This document shows, one piece after another, positions 13,189 to 23,382 of a stretch of DNA of 64,000 bases (position 1 is the stretch's first letter; every line of letters starts with the position of its first letter). Below the pieces are notes generated by a model. That model was not told where the DNA came from, did no database searches, and was given only the letters and a program-made list of their open reading frames with translations. Origin of the DNA: Psychrilyobacter atlanticus DSM 19335 (lineage in GTDB: Bacteria > Fusobacteriota > Fusobacteriia > Fusobacteriales > Fusobacteriaceae); NCBI RefSeq assembly GCF_000426625.1, contig NZ_KE384547.1, forward strand, positions 232,986-296,985, in the 5' to 3' direction. The translations under genes and the position numbers were made by a program.

Positions 13189-14202
13189 ATGATTATATTA
13201 GGAATAGAAACATCGTGTGATGAAACGTCTATATCAGTATTGAAAGATGGGAAGGAGATGCTGTCTAACCATATCTCATCACAGATAGATATACATAAGG
13301 AGTATGGAGGAGTTGTTCCTGAGATAGCTTCGAGACACCATATTAAAAATATAGCGACAATAATGGAAGTTAGTTTAAAAGAAGCCGGAATAACTCTAGA
13401 TGATGTAGATTATATAGCAGTAACTTATGCACCTGGTCTTATAGGAGCACTTTTAGTGGGGATTTCATTTGCCAAAGGGATCTCTTATGGAAGAGATATA
13501 CCAATAATACCGGTCCATCATATAAAGGGACATATTTATGCTAATTTTTTAGAACATAAAGTAGAACTTCCTGCAATTGCATTGGTAGTATCTGGAGGTC
13601 ATACAAACATAATATACATCGACGAAAATCATAAATTCTTTAATTTAGGAGGAACTCTGGATGACGCAGTAGGAGAATCTTATGATAAGGTGTCGAGAGT
13701 AATGGGATTAGGATATCCTGGAGGGCCAGTGATAGACAAATTGGCATATGAGGGAGATAAAGATAAGATACCTATGCCGGAACCTAAGGTTGGAGGTTAT
13801 GAGTTTAGTTTCTCAGGTGTAAAAACATCTGTGATAAACTATGTAAACAAGATGAATATGAAAAAAGAGGAATATAATCCTGCCGATATAGCTGCTAGTT
13901 TTCAAAATAGAGTAGTGGACATATTGTGCAAGAAAACGATTGCAGCAGCTAAGGAAAAAGGAGTTAAAAATATCCTTATAGCAGGGGGAGTAGCAGCTAA
14001 TTCATTACTCAGAAAGGAATTGTTGGAGAGGTCAAAATTAGAGGGAATAGAAGTTTTTTATCCATCGATGAAGTTATGTACTGATAATGCCGGGATGATT
14101 GCAGCAGCAGGATATTATAAGTTAACCTATGGAGATTCAGATAAAATATTTGCTGATTTAAAATTAAATGGGGTAGCAAATATGGGAATAGAAGAAGATT
14201 AA
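13189..14202 (+). CDS. tsaD: tRNA threonylcarbamoyladenosine transferase TsaD
   Basis: A 337-residue ASKHA-fold protein of normal family length. TsaD, with TsaB and TsaE, transfers the threonylcarbamoyl group to A37 of ANN-reading tRNAs. The N-terminal GIETSCDETS, EIASRHH and the metal-binding HHIKGHIYANF (about residues 109-119) are present, as is the SGGHTNI loop and GGVAAN near residue 267. A GGGAG site lies 7 bases before the ATG. It follows the minC-like gene and ends at a convergent terminator. Confidence 0.97.
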   Translation: MIILGIETSCDETSISVLKDGKEMLSNHISSQIDIHKEYGGVVPEIASRHHIKNIATIMEVSLKEAGITLDDVDYIAVTYAPGLIGALLVGISFAKGISYGRDIPIIPVHHIKGHIYANFLEHKVELPAIALVVSGGHTNIIYIDENHKFFNLGGTLDDAVGESYDKVSRVMGLGYPGGPVIDKLAYEGDKDKIPMPEPKVGGYEFSFSGVKTSVINYVNKMNMKKEEYNPADIAASFQNRVVDILCKKTIAAAKEKGVKNILIAGGVAANSLLRKELLERSKLEGIEVFYPSMKLCTDNAGMIAAAGYYKLTYGDSDKIFADLKLNGVANMGIEED

Positions 14203-14210
14203 AAATTAAA

Positions 14211-14239
14211 AGAGAGGTGACCTATTAGGTCACCTCTCT
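14211..14239. terminator. Bidirectional terminator between tsaD and the repeat protein
   Basis: A 13-bp perfect stem AGAGAGGTGACCT (14211-14223) / AGGTCACCTCTCT (14227-14239) between two convergent genes. Flanks are AT-rich rather than pure T-runs. Confidence 0.85.
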
Positions 14240-14244
14240 AATTA

Positions 14245-16041
14245 TTATTTGATGATTAAAGTCAATTGGTTTGGATTTGTAGACATGCTACTTAGATCGA
14301 TCTGTTTTTGATAGCCATAGGATTTTACTTGTATGTCTATGTTTTTTTTATTTTCAGGTAGCTCTAATAATAAGAAACCGTTAGTATCGGTCTTATAAAC
14401 TGTACCTTCTACAATGACTTCTTGATTACTCAGTGGTGTCTTAGAGCTGCTTAAAAGTTCTAAGTGAACTCGGATCTTTCGACCTTGTAGGATAATATTT
14501 TTATTTATTATGTCATCTTTTGTCAGCGTAAAAACATCGGAATAATAATATCTATAGGACTGTACCCCAACACTTATAAAATAGCTGTTATTTATCTTGA
14601 TGTCAGAAAATTCATAATATCCATTTTGGTTTGAAATAGTGTTAGCTACAACTTCACCTTGATTATCTCTAAGGGACAGGTGGAGATTCCCTAGGGGAGT
14701 AAAACTATTACTTATTACACCAGAGATATTAGATAAATACGGTGTCAAAGAAATTTTCAAGCCAGAAAGGGTAGAAAAACGTTCTAACTTTGTTACAACA
14801 CCAAAGGCTTTATATCCATCTTTTTCTACCTTTATAAATAGCAGACCCGGAAGTGTAGATGTGGAAAAGTTTCCAAAGTCATCACTTTTTAAATGGATTA
14901 TTTTATCTCCATTTTTTACCATAATGTCGGCATTTGAAATAGGGATACCTTTGTCATCTGTGACCATACCTTCAATATTACTGAGAAGTTCTTTTGTATT
15001 GAGAGTAAGGTTGTAAATTTCATTAGGTGCACTGAAGTCATAGATTAAATTTTGATTTTTTTTCAAGACAAACCCAGGTTTGTTTAGAGTTACTTTATAT
15101 TTTTGAGGGGGTAAATTTATAGAAAATTCCCCTGCAAAGTTACTCATTGTTTCGTAGGAATTGTTGTCGACATCTGTAAATAAAATTTTGGCTCCACCAA
15201 TGAATTGGTCGTTATTTTTTATAACACCACGGATAGTAGTTTGTACAGATGGAATGGAAATCACTATATTTCTATTTACAGAGGAGTCAATTTTAAGACC
15301 TCTAAAATAGAGATTGGAATAAAACCTGCCTTCAATCATAAAATCATAAACGCCATCCTCTAATTCAATAGGAACAAAGGTGTCTTTAAGTTTGAATTTT
15401 GTTTTGAATTCACCATTTTTAAAGATTACAAGGGTAAGGTCTTTAGGAGGAGTGACTCTTCCAATATTATTTTTATAGAAATTTATCCCTTTGTTTTTAG
15501 AGATATTTCCTAGGATAAAAAAAATGTTTTTAGGGATATCAATATCTATCATGAGATGTTCGGAATTGTCTCTAAAATTTAATATTTGTTTATTTTTTTT
15601 AGAGTCCTTTGCAGAAAATATAAATTCATAGGTACCCGCTAAAAATTCAATGGATTTTGTGCTACCTAAAAAAGGAACCTTGGTATATCTGCTGGTTCCA
15701 ACTTCACGATATTCAATCAATCCACTGCTTACAGGGAATTCGAACGTAACATAAGAAGTGTTTATTTTTTTCATGACAAGGGTAAGGTTTTGAACCTCAT
15801 CTTTGGAATTTTTCAGGGTCAGCACTTCTTCTTTATAACCCTCTTTGGAGATGGAAATGTTTAGGATATCTTCCGAGGTATTGAAGGCAACGTAGCCCTT
15901 TGAATCACTTATTTTAACTTGATTATTGATATTTGCGATAACTTCTTTTAGGGGTGATTTGTCTTCCCCTATTATTGTTAAGGTGATAGAATAACAAGTG
16001 ATGTTGAATAGTACTATAAATAAAAATATTAATTTTTTCAT
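14245..16041 (-). CDS. Exported protein with repeated carboxypeptidase-regulatory-like domains
   Basis: A 598-residue protein if started at the ATG preceded by GGAGG (upstream in-frame ATG at 16080 lacks a site and would add 13 residues). The first 18 residues form a signal peptide (KKLIFLFIVLFNITCYS), with a Cys at 16 that does not clearly make a lipobox. At least five beta-sandwich units of the CarboxypepD_reg/Ig-like type follow; examples are IRGVIKNNDQFIGGAKI, IEGMVTDDKGIPISNADI and ISGVISNSFTPLGNLHL. Each has the pattern G-x-V-x(4-8)-P-L-x-x-A, then T-D-x-x-G-x-F. No catalytic motif is visible. It is probably a periplasmic or surface structural protein; the partner is unknown. Confidence 0.7.
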   Translation of the reverse strand: MKKLIFLFIVLFNITCYSITLTIIGEDKSPLKEVIANINNQVKISDSKGYVAFNTSEDILNISISKEGYKEEVLTLKNSKDEVQNLTLVMKKINTSYVTFEFPVSSGLIEYREVGTSRYTKVPFLGSTKSIEFLAGTYEFIFSAKDSKKNKQILNFRDNSEHLMIDIDIPKNIFFILGNISKNKGINFYKNNIGRVTPPKDLTLVIFKNGEFKTKFKLKDTFVPIELEDGVYDFMIEGRFYSNLYFRGLKIDSSVNRNIVISIPSVQTTIRGVIKNNDQFIGGAKILFTDVDNNSYETMSNFAGEFSINLPPQKYKVTLNKPGFVLKKNQNLIYDFSAPNEIYNLTLNTKELLSNIEGMVTDDKGIPISNADIMVKNGDKIIHLKSDDFGNFSTSTLPGLLFIKVEKDGYKAFGVVTKLERFSTLSGLKISLTPYLSNISGVISNSFTPLGNLHLSLRDNQGEVVANTISNQNGYYEFSDIKINNSYFISVGVQSYRYYYSDVFTLTKDDIINKNIILQGRKIRVHLELLSSSKTPLSNQEVIVEGTVYKTDTNGFLLLELPENKKNIDIQVKSYGYQKQIDLSSMSTNPNQLTLIIK

Positions 16042-16190
16042 AGGTGCCTCCACATTAGGTTGTTTTATTAAATTATACATTATATATACACTATTGAGTA
16101 ATAATTTTTTAAAATCTTGATGGTTTTTGTTAGAGGATATCTAGAAAAATAATTAATAGTCATCAAAAATAACTAATTTGTTGGGAAGGA

Positions 16191-16218
16191 TTGAAAAAAG
16201 ACCTTAATGTGGTATAAT
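16191..16218 (+). promoter_or_regulatory. Promoter of the zinc-ribbon protein/murA operon
   Basis: TTGAAA (16191-16196), a 16-base spacer and TATAAT (16213-16218), 34 bases before the chosen start. Confidence 0.8.
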
Positions 16219-16251
16219 TATAATTGAACTTAAAAAAAAAGGATGATAACT

Positions 16252-16842
16252 ATGAAAGAAATGAATCATTTGGATTTATTGGATGAAAAAGAAAAAAAAA
16301 TGAATCAATTATATAGTATTCAGCATGAAAAAAAGTATTATTTAGATGAATATAGGGAGCGAATAATAATAGCTTTAAAAATAGATCAATTGGTAGAAGA
16401 CGAGGTCTATTTAGAAATAATAGAAGCTATGAAAAGCGATCATGCTAAACTTTTGAAATTAAGGAGAGATGTGGGGCTGAAATATCTAAAGCCGTATATA
16501 AAGGAAGCGGAAAAGCTAGACTTTAGATATGAACTTGTAGATGGTCTCAGCTACTTAGGAGACATAGGACTTATAGTGGTTTCGGATAAATCTTTAGATA
16601 ATGAAGATGAGGAATTAGTTGTAAGGGATATGGATCAGGATTTTTTAGATGTAGGACTAGGGTATGAATTCTCTAAAAATCAAAATAAGAGTATTTGTAA
16701 TGAATGTTATCTTAAGATTGAGGATAAATTACCTAGTTATTTAGAAAAATTTAAAAGGCTTAATATTATAGATAAATTATTAGGAACTAACTGTCCGGTG
16801 TGTAGAGATCGGAAGAAATTAGGAGGAAATGAAAAAAAATGA
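16252..16842 (+). CDS. Uncharacterised protein with C-terminal CxxC zinc ribbon
   Basis: I do not recognise the family. The protein has 196 residues from the ATG at 16252, chosen because AAGGA (16239-16243) lies 8 bases upstream; an ATG at 16243 overlaps that site. The N-terminal third is charged and helical. The middle ([13 protein letters not shown]) may be a small beta fold. Two pairs, CNEC and CPVC, near the C-terminus suggest a four-cysteine zinc ribbon. It overlaps murA by the ATGA arrangement, so the two are translationally coupled. A role tied to nucleic acids or wall synthesis cannot be judged from sequence. Confidence 0.75.
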   Translation: MKEMNHLDLLDEKEKKMNQLYSIQHEKKYYLDEYRERIIIALKIDQLVEDEVYLEIIEAMKSDHAKLLKLRRDVGLKYLKPYIKEAEKLDFRYELVDGLSYLGDIGLIVVSDKSLDNEDEELVVRDMDQDFLDVGLGYEFSKNQNKSICNECYLKIEDKLPSYLEKFKRLNIIDKLLGTNCPVCRDRKKLGGNEKK

Positions 16843-18107
16843 TAGGAGCTTTTAAAATAAAGGGTGGAAACCCACTCAGTGGAACACTAGAAGTAAGCGG
16901 AGCAAAAAATGCAGCACTGCCGATAATAACAGCGACGATAATAGAAAAAGGGACTCACATCTTACATAATGTACCAAACTTAAGAGATATTGGGACTTTG
17001 ATGAAATTATTAGAGAGTCTAGGATTAGAAACTGAAAAGATTGGAAGTAATAGTTATAAAATTGTAAATAATGGATTAACTAATTTAGAGGCTGAATATG
17101 ATCTAGTAAAAAAGATGAGGGCATCATTTTTAGTTATGGGACCTATGTTAGCCCATGCAAATAATGCTAAAGTATCTCTTCCAGGAGGATGTGCAATTGG
17201 TTCTAGACCTGTAGATTTACATCTAAAAGGATTTGAAGGTTTGGGTGCTGAAATTGAAATTACCCATGGATATGTAGAAGCTAAAACTGAAAAATTAGTT
17301 GGTGGACACATTGTTTTAGATTTCCCAAGTGTAGGAGCTACTGAAAATATTATAATGGCTGCTGTAAAAGCAGAGGGTACAACCACTTTAGAGAATGTAG
17401 CCAGAGAACCTGAGATAGATGACCTATGCAACTACTTGGTTGCTATGGGAGCAAAGATCGAAGGAATTGGTACAGGAAAACTTATAATAGTTGGTGTAGA
17501 AAAATTAACTCCAGTAGAATACTCTATCATGCCAGATAGGATAGAGGCTGGAACTTATATGGTTCTTTCAGTTTTATTTGATGGAAAAATCAAAGTTAAA
17601 GGAGCTATTAAGGAACATTTAGGAAGTTTTGTTGCGAAACTTGAAGAGATGGGAGTAAAGGTTATCTTTGACGGCGACCTGGTTACGATAGATGCCAAGA
17701 TGAAGGATTTAAAACCTGTAATTATAAAAACAGCTCCTCATCCAGGGTTTGCTACCGATCTACAGGCTCAATTTATGACGTTGTTAGCATTAATTTCAGG
17801 ATCTAGTGAGATAAAGGAAACTATATTTGAAAATAGATTTATGCAGGTTCCGGAATTAAACAGGATGGGAGCAGATATCCATATAGATAGTAATGTTTCT
17901 ATAATAAAAGGCGTAGAGGAATTCAGTAGTGCGGAAGTAATGGCTAGTGACTTGAGAGCAGGAGCAGCACTTATAATGGCAGCATTAAAAGCTAAAGGTG
18001 AAACTATAGTAACAAGAATATACCATGTAGATAGAGGGTATGAAGAGATAGAGAAAAAATTAAAAAAGATAGGTGCAGATATAGAAAGGATTAAGGTGGA
18101 GATGTAA
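16839..18107 (+). CDS. murA: UDP-N-acetylglucosamine 1-carboxyvinyltransferase
   Basis: A 422-residue enzyme of standard length that adds enolpyruvate from PEP to UDP-GlcNAc, the first committed step of peptidoglycan synthesis, in the cytoplasm. It opens with [20 protein letters not shown]. The active-site loop [14 protein letters not shown] carries the catalytic Cys (about residue 117), so this copy should be fosfomycin-sensitive in principle. It starts inside the stop of the preceding gene and is followed 2 bases later by rlmB, giving a tight operon. Confidence 0.98.
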   Translation: MIGAFKIKGGNPLSGTLEVSGAKNAALPIITATIIEKGTHILHNVPNLRDIGTLMKLLESLGLETEKIGSNSYKIVNNGLTNLEAEYDLVKKMRASFLVMGPMLAHANNAKVSLPGGCAIGSRPVDLHLKGFEGLGAEIEITHGYVEAKTEKLVGGHIVLDFPSVGATENIIMAAVKAEGTTTLENVAREPEIDDLCNYLVAMGAKIEGIGTGKLIIVGVEKLTPVEYSIMPDRIEAGTYMVLSVLFDGKIKVKGAIKEHLGSFVAKLEEMGVKVIFDGDLVTIDAKMKDLKPVIIKTAPHPGFATDLQAQFMTLLALISGSSEIKETIFENRFMQVPELNRMGADIHIDSNVSIIKGVEEFSSAEVMASDLRAGAALIMAALKAKGETIVTRIYHVDRGYEEIEKKLKKIGADIERIKVEM

Positions 18108-18109
18108 TA

Positions 18110-18814
18110 ATGGAAAAGATAATAGGGATCAACGCTGTAAATGAAGCGATAGAATCTAATGTAAATATTGAATATATAGAAATATTTACAGGAGTTAGAC
18201 CTGAGCAGGTAGCTAAGCTGAAAACCAAAGCCAGCAAGAAAAATATAATCGTCAAAGCAAGTAAGAAAAAGATTGAAAATTCTCAGGGAGTAGTAGCTTA
18301 TATAAGTGACTATGATTACTATATAACTTTTAAAGAGTTTTTAGAAAGTGCTGTGAAGGAAGAAAAATCAACTGTGCTTATCTTAGATGGAGTACAGGAT
18401 CCTAGAAATTTTGGTGCCCTTATTAGGAGTGCAGAGATTTTTGGTGTAAAGGGAATAATAATCCCAGAAAGAAATTCGGTAAAGATAAATGAGACTGTAG
18501 TAAAAACATCTACAGGAGCTATTGAGCACGTTAGCATCATTAAGGTGAAAAATATAGCTGAAACAATCGATCAGTTAAAAAAATATGATTTCTGGATCTA
18601 TGGTGCAGAAGGAAGTGCAAAAAAATATTATCATGAGGAAAACTATCCTGCTAAAACAGCCTTAGTTTTAGGTAGTGAAGGATTTGGTATAAGGAAGAAA
18701 GTAAGAGAGCATTGCGATATTTTAATAAAAATACCTATGAAAGGTAAGATAAACTCATTGAATGTGTCGGTTGCAGGTGGAATTCTACTATCGGAGATAT
18801 CAAAAAATCGATAA
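18110..18814 (+). CDS. rlmB: 23S rRNA 2'-O-methyltransferase, RlmB/TrmH family
   Basis: A 234-residue SPOUT-class methyltransferase. The N-terminal substrate-binding domain starts GINAVNEAIESN. The C-terminal knotted domain has the three SpoU motifs: LDGVQDPRNFGALIRSAEIFG (motif 1 core DPRNFG), LGSEGFGI (motif 2) and IPMKGKINSLNVSVA (motif 3). RlmB methylates G2251 of 23S rRNA. It is followed by a SigH-like gene, an order close to the Firmicutes rlmB-yacP-sigH cluster, which supports the RlmB call over other TrmH relatives. Confidence 0.9.
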   Translation: MEKIIGINAVNEAIESNVNIEYIEIFTGVRPEQVAKLKTKASKKNIIVKASKKKIENSQGVVAYISDYDYYITFKEFLESAVKEEKSTVLILDGVQDPRNFGALIRSAEIFGVKGIIIPERNSVKINETVVKTSTGAIEHVSIIKVKNIAETIDQLKKYDFWIYGAEGSAKKYYHEENYPAKTALVLGSEGFGIRKKVREHCDILIKIPMKGKINSLNVSVAGGILLSEISKNR

Positions 18815-18878
18815 GAAAAATCGATCATAATATTAATAGAAGATTGTCTTTAATAGGATTTTAACGGGGGTAAAAATT

Positions 18879-19505
18879 TTGGGAGAGAGAGCGAGATTTG
18901 AAGTTACTGAAGAAATATTAGAGGAAGCAAAAAGTGGAAATGAGGAAGCTGTAGGGATGGTAGTGGAAAACTATAAAGGTTTTGTTATGATGAATGCCAA
19001 GAACTATTTTTTACTGGGTGCTGAAAGAGACGATCTTATTCAAGAAGGAATGATTGGACTATTAAAAGCTATTAGAGCGTATGATACGGAGAAGGCTGCG
19101 TCATTTAAAACTTTTGCCACGATTTGTGTAAAAAGGCAGATAATTACGGCTATAAAAAAAGCTAACTCCAACAAAAATAAAGCATTGAATACATCTATTG
19201 GTATAGAAAATGAAAATAAAGAAACCAATAGAGAGATAGAATATTTTAGGGGATTAAAATCTTATCAATCGTATAATCCAGAAGAGTTGGCTCTATCTAA
19301 AGAGCAGATGAATGGGTTGAAAACTTATTTAGAAAGAAAATTGAGTCCGTTAGAAACATCTGTTTTTAGATATATGGTAAAAGGATATCCGTATAAAGAG
19401 ATTGCGGAAAAAATGGGTGAAAAGGTAAAGGCAGTTGATAATGCCATCCAAAGGATAAAAAGAAAAAGTGAGTTATGGCTGGATACATATAAAGGATTAA
19501 GTTAG
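18879..19505 (+). CDS. sigH: SigH-like RNA polymerase sigma factor
   Basis: A 208-residue sigma-70-family protein, close to Bacillus SigH in length. Region 2 contains DDLIQEGMIGLLKAIRAYD and ASFKTFATICVKRQIITAIK, very like SigH. Region 4 ends with YPYKEIAEKMGEKVKAVDNAIQRIKRK. The start is TTG at 18879, with ACGGGGG 8 bases upstream. The location between rlmB and rpmG-secE-nusG matches the Firmicutes sigH neighbourhood. Its regulon here is unknown; competence and stationary-phase functions are known for SigH elsewhere. Confidence 0.85.
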   Translation: MGERARFEVTEEILEEAKSGNEEAVGMVVENYKGFVMMNAKNYFLLGAERDDLIQEGMIGLLKAIRAYDTEKAASFKTFATICVKRQIITAIKKANSNKNKALNTSIGIENENKETNREIEYFRGLKSYQSYNPEELALSKEQMNGLKTYLERKLSPLETSVFRYMVKGYPYKEIAEKMGEKVKAVDNAIQRIKRKSELWLDTYKGLS

Positions 19506-19528
19506 GTTTATACCTACCTTAATCCTTT
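19491..19528 (+). other. Hairpin overlapping the end of the sigH-like gene
   Basis: Arms AAAGGATTAAG (19491-19501) / CTTAATCCTTT (19518-19528) with an inner TAGGT/ACCTA stem. No T-run follows, so termination is doubtful. It may protect or process the message before leuS. Confidence 0.5.
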
Positions 19529-19576
19529 GTGATATAAATAAAAAAATATAAAAAATATAGAGTAGGAGCGTAGTAG

Positions 19577-22186
19577 ATGAGAGAATATATGTTTAATGAG
19601 ATTGAAAAGAACTTGCAAAAAACATGGGACGGGAAAAAAATATTTGAAACAAAGAATAAAGTTGAAGGAAAAGAAAATTATTATGTGTTAGAGATGTTGC
19701 CGTTCCCATCAGGGAAACTGCATATGGGACATGTAAGAAATTATACTATAGGTGATGTAATCGCTAGATATAAAACAATGAAAGGTTATAATGTCCTTCA
19801 CCCAATGGGATGGGATTCATTTGGGTTGCCTGCAGAAAATGCAGCTATTCAAAATGGTGCACATCCAGCTGAATGGACAGTAAAAAATATAGAATATATG
19901 AAGGACCAGTTAAAAATGTTAGGACTTTCATATGACTGGGATAGGGAGATAGCTTCTTATAAGCCGGATTATTATAAATGGAATCAATGGATCTTTAAAA
20001 AGATGTATGAAAATGATTTAGTATATAGAAAAAAATCTACAGTTAACTGGTGTCCAAAATGTGATACAGTATTAGCCAATGAACAAGTAGAAGATGGTAA
20101 GTGCTGGAGACATGGAGATACAGATGTAATTCAAAAAGATTTAACACAGTGGTTCTTTAAGATAACTAAATATGCAGATGAATTATTAAAGGGACACCAA
20201 GAGATAAAAGAAGGATGGCCGGAAAAAGTAATTACTATGCAGAAAAACTGGATAGGTAAATCTTTTGGTACTGAAATATCTTTTGATTTAGAAGGAACTG
20301 AGGAAAAATTACCGATGTTTACTACTAGGATAGATACTTTATATGGTGTAACATATTGTGTAATAGCTCCAGAACATCCAATGGTAGCAGAGATATTGGC
20401 TGAAAAACCTGAGATCAAAGATGCAGTAGAAGCTATGAAAAATGAAGATATGATAGCTAGAACTGCCGAGGGTAAGGAAAAAAATGGAGTGTTTACAGGA
20501 AGATACTTGATCAACCCAATAAATGGTGAGAAAGTAGAACTTTGGATAGCTGATTATGTACTTATGAACTATGGAACAGGAGCTGTTATGGCTGTACCGG
20601 CTCATGATGAGAGGGATTTCGCTTTTGCAAAGAAATATGACCTTCCTATGAAAGTAGTTATAAATCCTATAGAAAAGAAAACTAAAGAAGAGATAAAAAT
20701 AGATGTAAAAGAGATGAAAGATGCATTTATTGGAAAAGGGATAATGACAAATTCTGATAAGTTTGATGGTATGTCTTCTAAAGAAGCACTAACTAAAGTA
20801 GCAGAACATGTAGAAGAGCTAGGATTTGGAGAAAGAACAGTAAAATATAGATTAAAAGATTGGGGAGTGTCTAGACAAAGATATTGGGGAACTCCTATTC
20901 CAGCTATATACTGCGATAAATGTGGAATAGTAATGGAATCAGATGAGAATTTGCCTGTTAAATTGCCTATGGATATTGAATTCTCAGGAAATGGAAATCC
21001 ATTGGAAACGTCAGAAGAATTTAAAAATGCAACTTGTCCAACGTGTGGAGGAGCTGCTAAGAGAGAGACAGACACAATGGATACCTTTGTAGATTCATCT
21101 TGGTATTACTTGAGATACTGTGATCCAAAAAATACAGATCTACCAATCGATAAAAATATAGCTGACAGCTGGTCTCCTGTAGATCAATATATTGGAGGAG
21201 TAGAACATGCTGTAATGCATCTATTATACTCTAGGTTCTTCCATAAAGTTCTTAGAGATATGGGATTACTATCTACAGATGAGCCTTTTAAGAGGTTGTT
21301 AACTCAAGGAATGGTATTGGGACCGTCATATTATGAGAAGAGTACAGGAACATATCTATTCCCAAATGAAACTGAGATAAAGGATGAAAAAACATATTCG
21401 AAAGCTACAGGTGAAGAGTTAGTTGTCAAGGTAGAAAAGATGTCTAAATCTAAAAATAATGGGGTAGATCCATTACATATAATTACTGAATATGGCGCAG
21501 ATGCTGCCAGATTATTTACAATGTTTGCTGCACCACCGGAAAAAGAATTAGAATGGAATGAAAATGGATTAGCTGGATCATCTAGATTCTTAAACAGAGT
21601 TTGGAGAATGGTTGTTGAAAATAAAGGATATTTTGAAACGGGAAGTATAGATTTAGAGAAGGTTTCTAAAGCGGATAAAAATGTGATTATGAAGTTACAC
21701 CAGACAATCAAAAAAATAACTGCATCTATCGAGGATAACTATCACTTCAATACCTCTATTGCAGCTAACATGGAACTTATAAATGAGTTACAAGATTTTA
21801 AAGCAAATATATTAGATAATGGAGAAACAACTAGTGAATCTAAAAAGGTATTTACAGAAACTGTAAGAACTATGATAATAATGTTGTCGCCATTTGCTCC
21901 TCATATTACCGATGAATTATGGGTAGAATTGGGAGAAACAGGTCACTTATTCGAGATGGCTTGGCCTACTCATATAGAAGAGTTGACTATTTCTGATGAT
22001 GTGCAGATCGGTGTGCAGGTAAATGGTAAGTTAAGAGCAACTTTAGATGTTTCTAGAACTATTACAAAGGAAGAGTTAGAAGCTTTAGCTTTAGCGGCTC
22101 CTAACGTGATTAAGTTTACAGAAGGAAAAACTATAGTCAAGAAGATAGTTGTTCCAGGAAGAATAGTAAATATAGTAGTAAAATAA
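19577..22186 (+). CDS. leuS: Leucyl-tRNA synthetase
   Basis: An 869-residue class I synthetase of normal bacterial length. The HIGH motif appears as [17 protein letters not shown] (about residues 44-60) and KMSKS as [14 protein letters not shown] (about 619-632). The CP1 editing domain contains TTRIDTLYG and the conserved [21 protein letters not shown] lies 8 bases before the ATG. It is inserted between the sigH-like gene and the ribosomal block, and is followed by an outer-membrane protein gene. Confidence 0.99.
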   Translation: MREYMFNEIEKNLQKTWDGKKIFETKNKVEGKENYYVLEMLPFPSGKLHMGHVRNYTIGDVIARYKTMKGYNVLHPMGWDSFGLPAENAAIQNGAHPAEWTVKNIEYMKDQLKMLGLSYDWDREIASYKPDYYKWNQWIFKKMYENDLVYRKKSTVNWCPKCDTVLANEQVEDGKCWRHGDTDVIQKDLTQWFFKITKYADELLKGHQEIKEGWPEKVITMQKNWIGKSFGTEISFDLEGTEEKLPMFTTRIDTLYGVTYCVIAPEHPMVAEILAEKPEIKDAVEAMKNEDMIARTAEGKEKNGVFTGRYLINPINGEKVELWIADYVLMNYGTGAVMAVPAHDERDFAFAKKYDLPMKVVINPIEKKTKEEIKIDVKEMKDAFIGKGIMTNSDKFDGMSSKEALTKVAEHVEELGFGERTVKYRLKDWGVSRQRYWGTPIPAIYCDKCGIVMESDENLPVKLPMDIEFSGNGNPLETSEEFKNATCPTCGGAAKRETDTMDTFVDSSWYYLRYCDPKNTDLPIDKNIADSWSPVDQYIGGVEHAVMHLLYSRFFHKVLRDMGLLSTDEPFKRLLTQGMVLGPSYYEKSTGTYLFPNETEIKDEKTYSKATGEELVVKVEKMSKSKNNGVDPLHIITEYGADAARLFTMFAAPPEKELEWNENGLAGSSRFLNRVWRMVVENKGYFETGSIDLEKVSKADKNVIMKLHQTIKKITASIEDNYHFNTSIAANMELINELQDFKANILDNGETTSESKKVFTETVRTMIIMLSPFAPHITDELWVELGETGHLFEMAWPTHIEELTISDDVQIGVQVNGKLRATLDVSRTITKEELEALALAAPNVIKFTEGKTIVKKIVVPGRIVNIVVK

Positions 22187-22203
22187 AAAAGGAGGAAACA
22201 GTT

Positions 22204-22734
22204 ATGAAGAGAATTTTAGTTGTGTTGATATTTACCGTAATGTCATTAAATGCTTTGGCTTTAGACATATGGGTAAAAGGTGGGGTTATTCAAGGTACAG
22301 GAAGTAAACAGATGGAAGACCCGGGATATAATGCTGGGTTGGAACTTAGTCAAGGGTTCTTAGGTTTTGTAGACCTGGGAGCAGGTGTGGCTTATAATGG
22401 GAACTTAAAATATGAGAATGCCTCAGTGCAGGAAAACATTGGATATGACTTGGCTCCTGTATATGTTTTTGCAAAATTTAATATCATACCAGTAGCTGTG
22501 AAACCTTATGTAGTGGCTAGACTGGGAAAGAACTTTGTGGTAAATGACAGTACAGATTACCATGGAAAGTCTGAAGCTGATGGAGGCGCCTATGGAGCTG
22601 TAGGAGTAGGAATAGAGTTCTTGGATTCTTTCCAAGGAGAACTTCTTTACTCGATCTCTGAAGTGAAAAATAATCCCAGTGGAAAAGATAATGTAGAGAT
22701 GGTATCGTTGACTTTAGGGTATAATTTCTGGTAA
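22204..22734 (+). CDS. Outer-membrane beta-barrel protein
   Basis: A 176-residue protein. Residues 1-20 are a signal peptide ending in NALA before LDIWVKGG. The rest alternates polar and hydrophobic residues in strands (GLELSQGFLGFVDLGAGVAY, VKPYVVARLGKNF) and finishes in LTLGYNFW, an aromatic C-terminal end typical of BAM-inserted barrels. The size fits an 8-stranded OmpW/OmpX-like barrel. AGGAGG precedes the ATG, 17 bases after leuS. No specific function can be assigned. Confidence 0.75.
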   Translation: MKRILVVLIFTVMSLNALALDIWVKGGVIQGTGSKQMEDPGYNAGLELSQGFLGFVDLGAGVAYNGNLKYENASVQENIGYDLAPVYVFAKFNIIPVAVKPYVVARLGKNFVVNDSTDYHGKSEADGGAYGAVGVGIEFLDSFQGELLYSISEVKNNPSGKDNVEMVSLTLGYNFW

Positions 22735-22835
22735 GAAAAAAATTAACAATAAACTAATTTTTTTCTAAGGTCGTTCTAAGATAACAGTGGTAATATGTGT
22801 ACATGAAAAGTAGTAACTTTTTCATAACTCTCTCC

Positions 22836-22872
22836 GAACCCTTGATATTTTCAAGGGTTCTTTTAATTTTTT
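22836..22872 (+). terminator. Terminator after the outer-membrane protein gene
   Basis: A 10-bp stem GAACCCTTGA (22836-22845) / TCAAGGGTTC (22851-22860) followed by TTTTAATTTTTTT. It separates leuS and the barrel gene from the ribosomal block. Confidence 0.92.
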
Positions 22873-22977
22873 TGACTAAAAATTATACAAGAAACCACGA
22901 GGAAACGTGGGTTTTAAAGGGGGAGTTCAAGGTCATAAAAATAATACAAAAAAGATATAAAAAAACTTTGAAAATTA

Positions 22978-23006
22978 TTGACTTTTTGTATTATGTATGA
23001 TATCAT
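22978..23006 (+). promoter_or_regulatory. Promoter of the rpmG-secE-nusG block
   Basis: TTGACT (22978-22983), a 17-base spacer and TATCAT (23001-23006). The following leader can form TGAGC/GCTCA and CCACAA/TTGTGG hairpins before the rpmG start. Confidence 0.7.
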
Positions 23007-23099
23007 TATCTATGTTTGTGAGCGAATTTTTGGCTCATGCACCACAATTAAGTTGTGGGAGGATAGCAATTCCGATATGATGAGTGGAGGTGTAAAGAA

Positions 23100-23252
23100 A
23101 TGAGAGTAAACATTTTAATGGAATGTACAGAATGTAAGAGAAGAAACTACAGTACTTCTAAAAACAAAAAAAACACGGATGGTAGAATTGAATTAAAAAA
23201 ATACTGTAAGTGGGACAAAAAAGTAACTATGCATAAAGAAACTAAGAAGTAA
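23100..23252 (+). CDS. rpmG: Ribosomal protein L33
   Basis: A 50-residue protein ([20 protein letters not shown] at the N-terminus, ending TMHKETKK) of the large subunit. GTGGAGG precedes the ATG. The zinc-binding form of L33 has two CxxC pairs; here the first (C9, C12) is complete but the second keeps only C36 (YCKWD), with Asp in place of the fourth Cys. Placement before tRNA-Trp, secE and nusG is the common bacterial order. The gene is short and easily missed. Confidence 0.95.
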   Translation: MRVNILMECTECKRRNYSTSKNKKNTDGRIELKKYCKWDKKVTMHKETKK

Positions 23253-23283
23253 TTCTTGGAAAAGACATAGCTTAACAACATGC

Positions 23284-23359
23284 AGTTCAGTGGCTCAATT
23301 GGTAGAGTAACGGTCTCCAAAACCGTGGGTTTAGGGTTCGAGTCCCTACTGGACTGCCA
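23284..23359 (+). tRNA. tRNA-Trp (anticodon CCA)
   Basis: 76 bases. The acceptor AGTTCAG/CTGGACT is followed by discriminator G and an encoded CCA. The anticodon loop CTCCAAA carries CCA and the T arm reads GGGTTCGAGTCCC. It lies between rpmG and secE, as in many bacteria. Confidence 0.97.
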
Positions 23360-23382
23360 TTTTATACTTTAAGGTGGTTAAT

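Noticed and set aside
19491..19528. Intrinsic terminator after the sigH-like gene
   Set aside because: The stem is good but no T-run follows; recorded as a hairpin only.
22797..23000. 67-codon open frame between the outer-membrane protein and rpmG
   Set aside because: It runs through the terminator at 22836-22860 and the rpmG promoter and has no ribosome-binding site.
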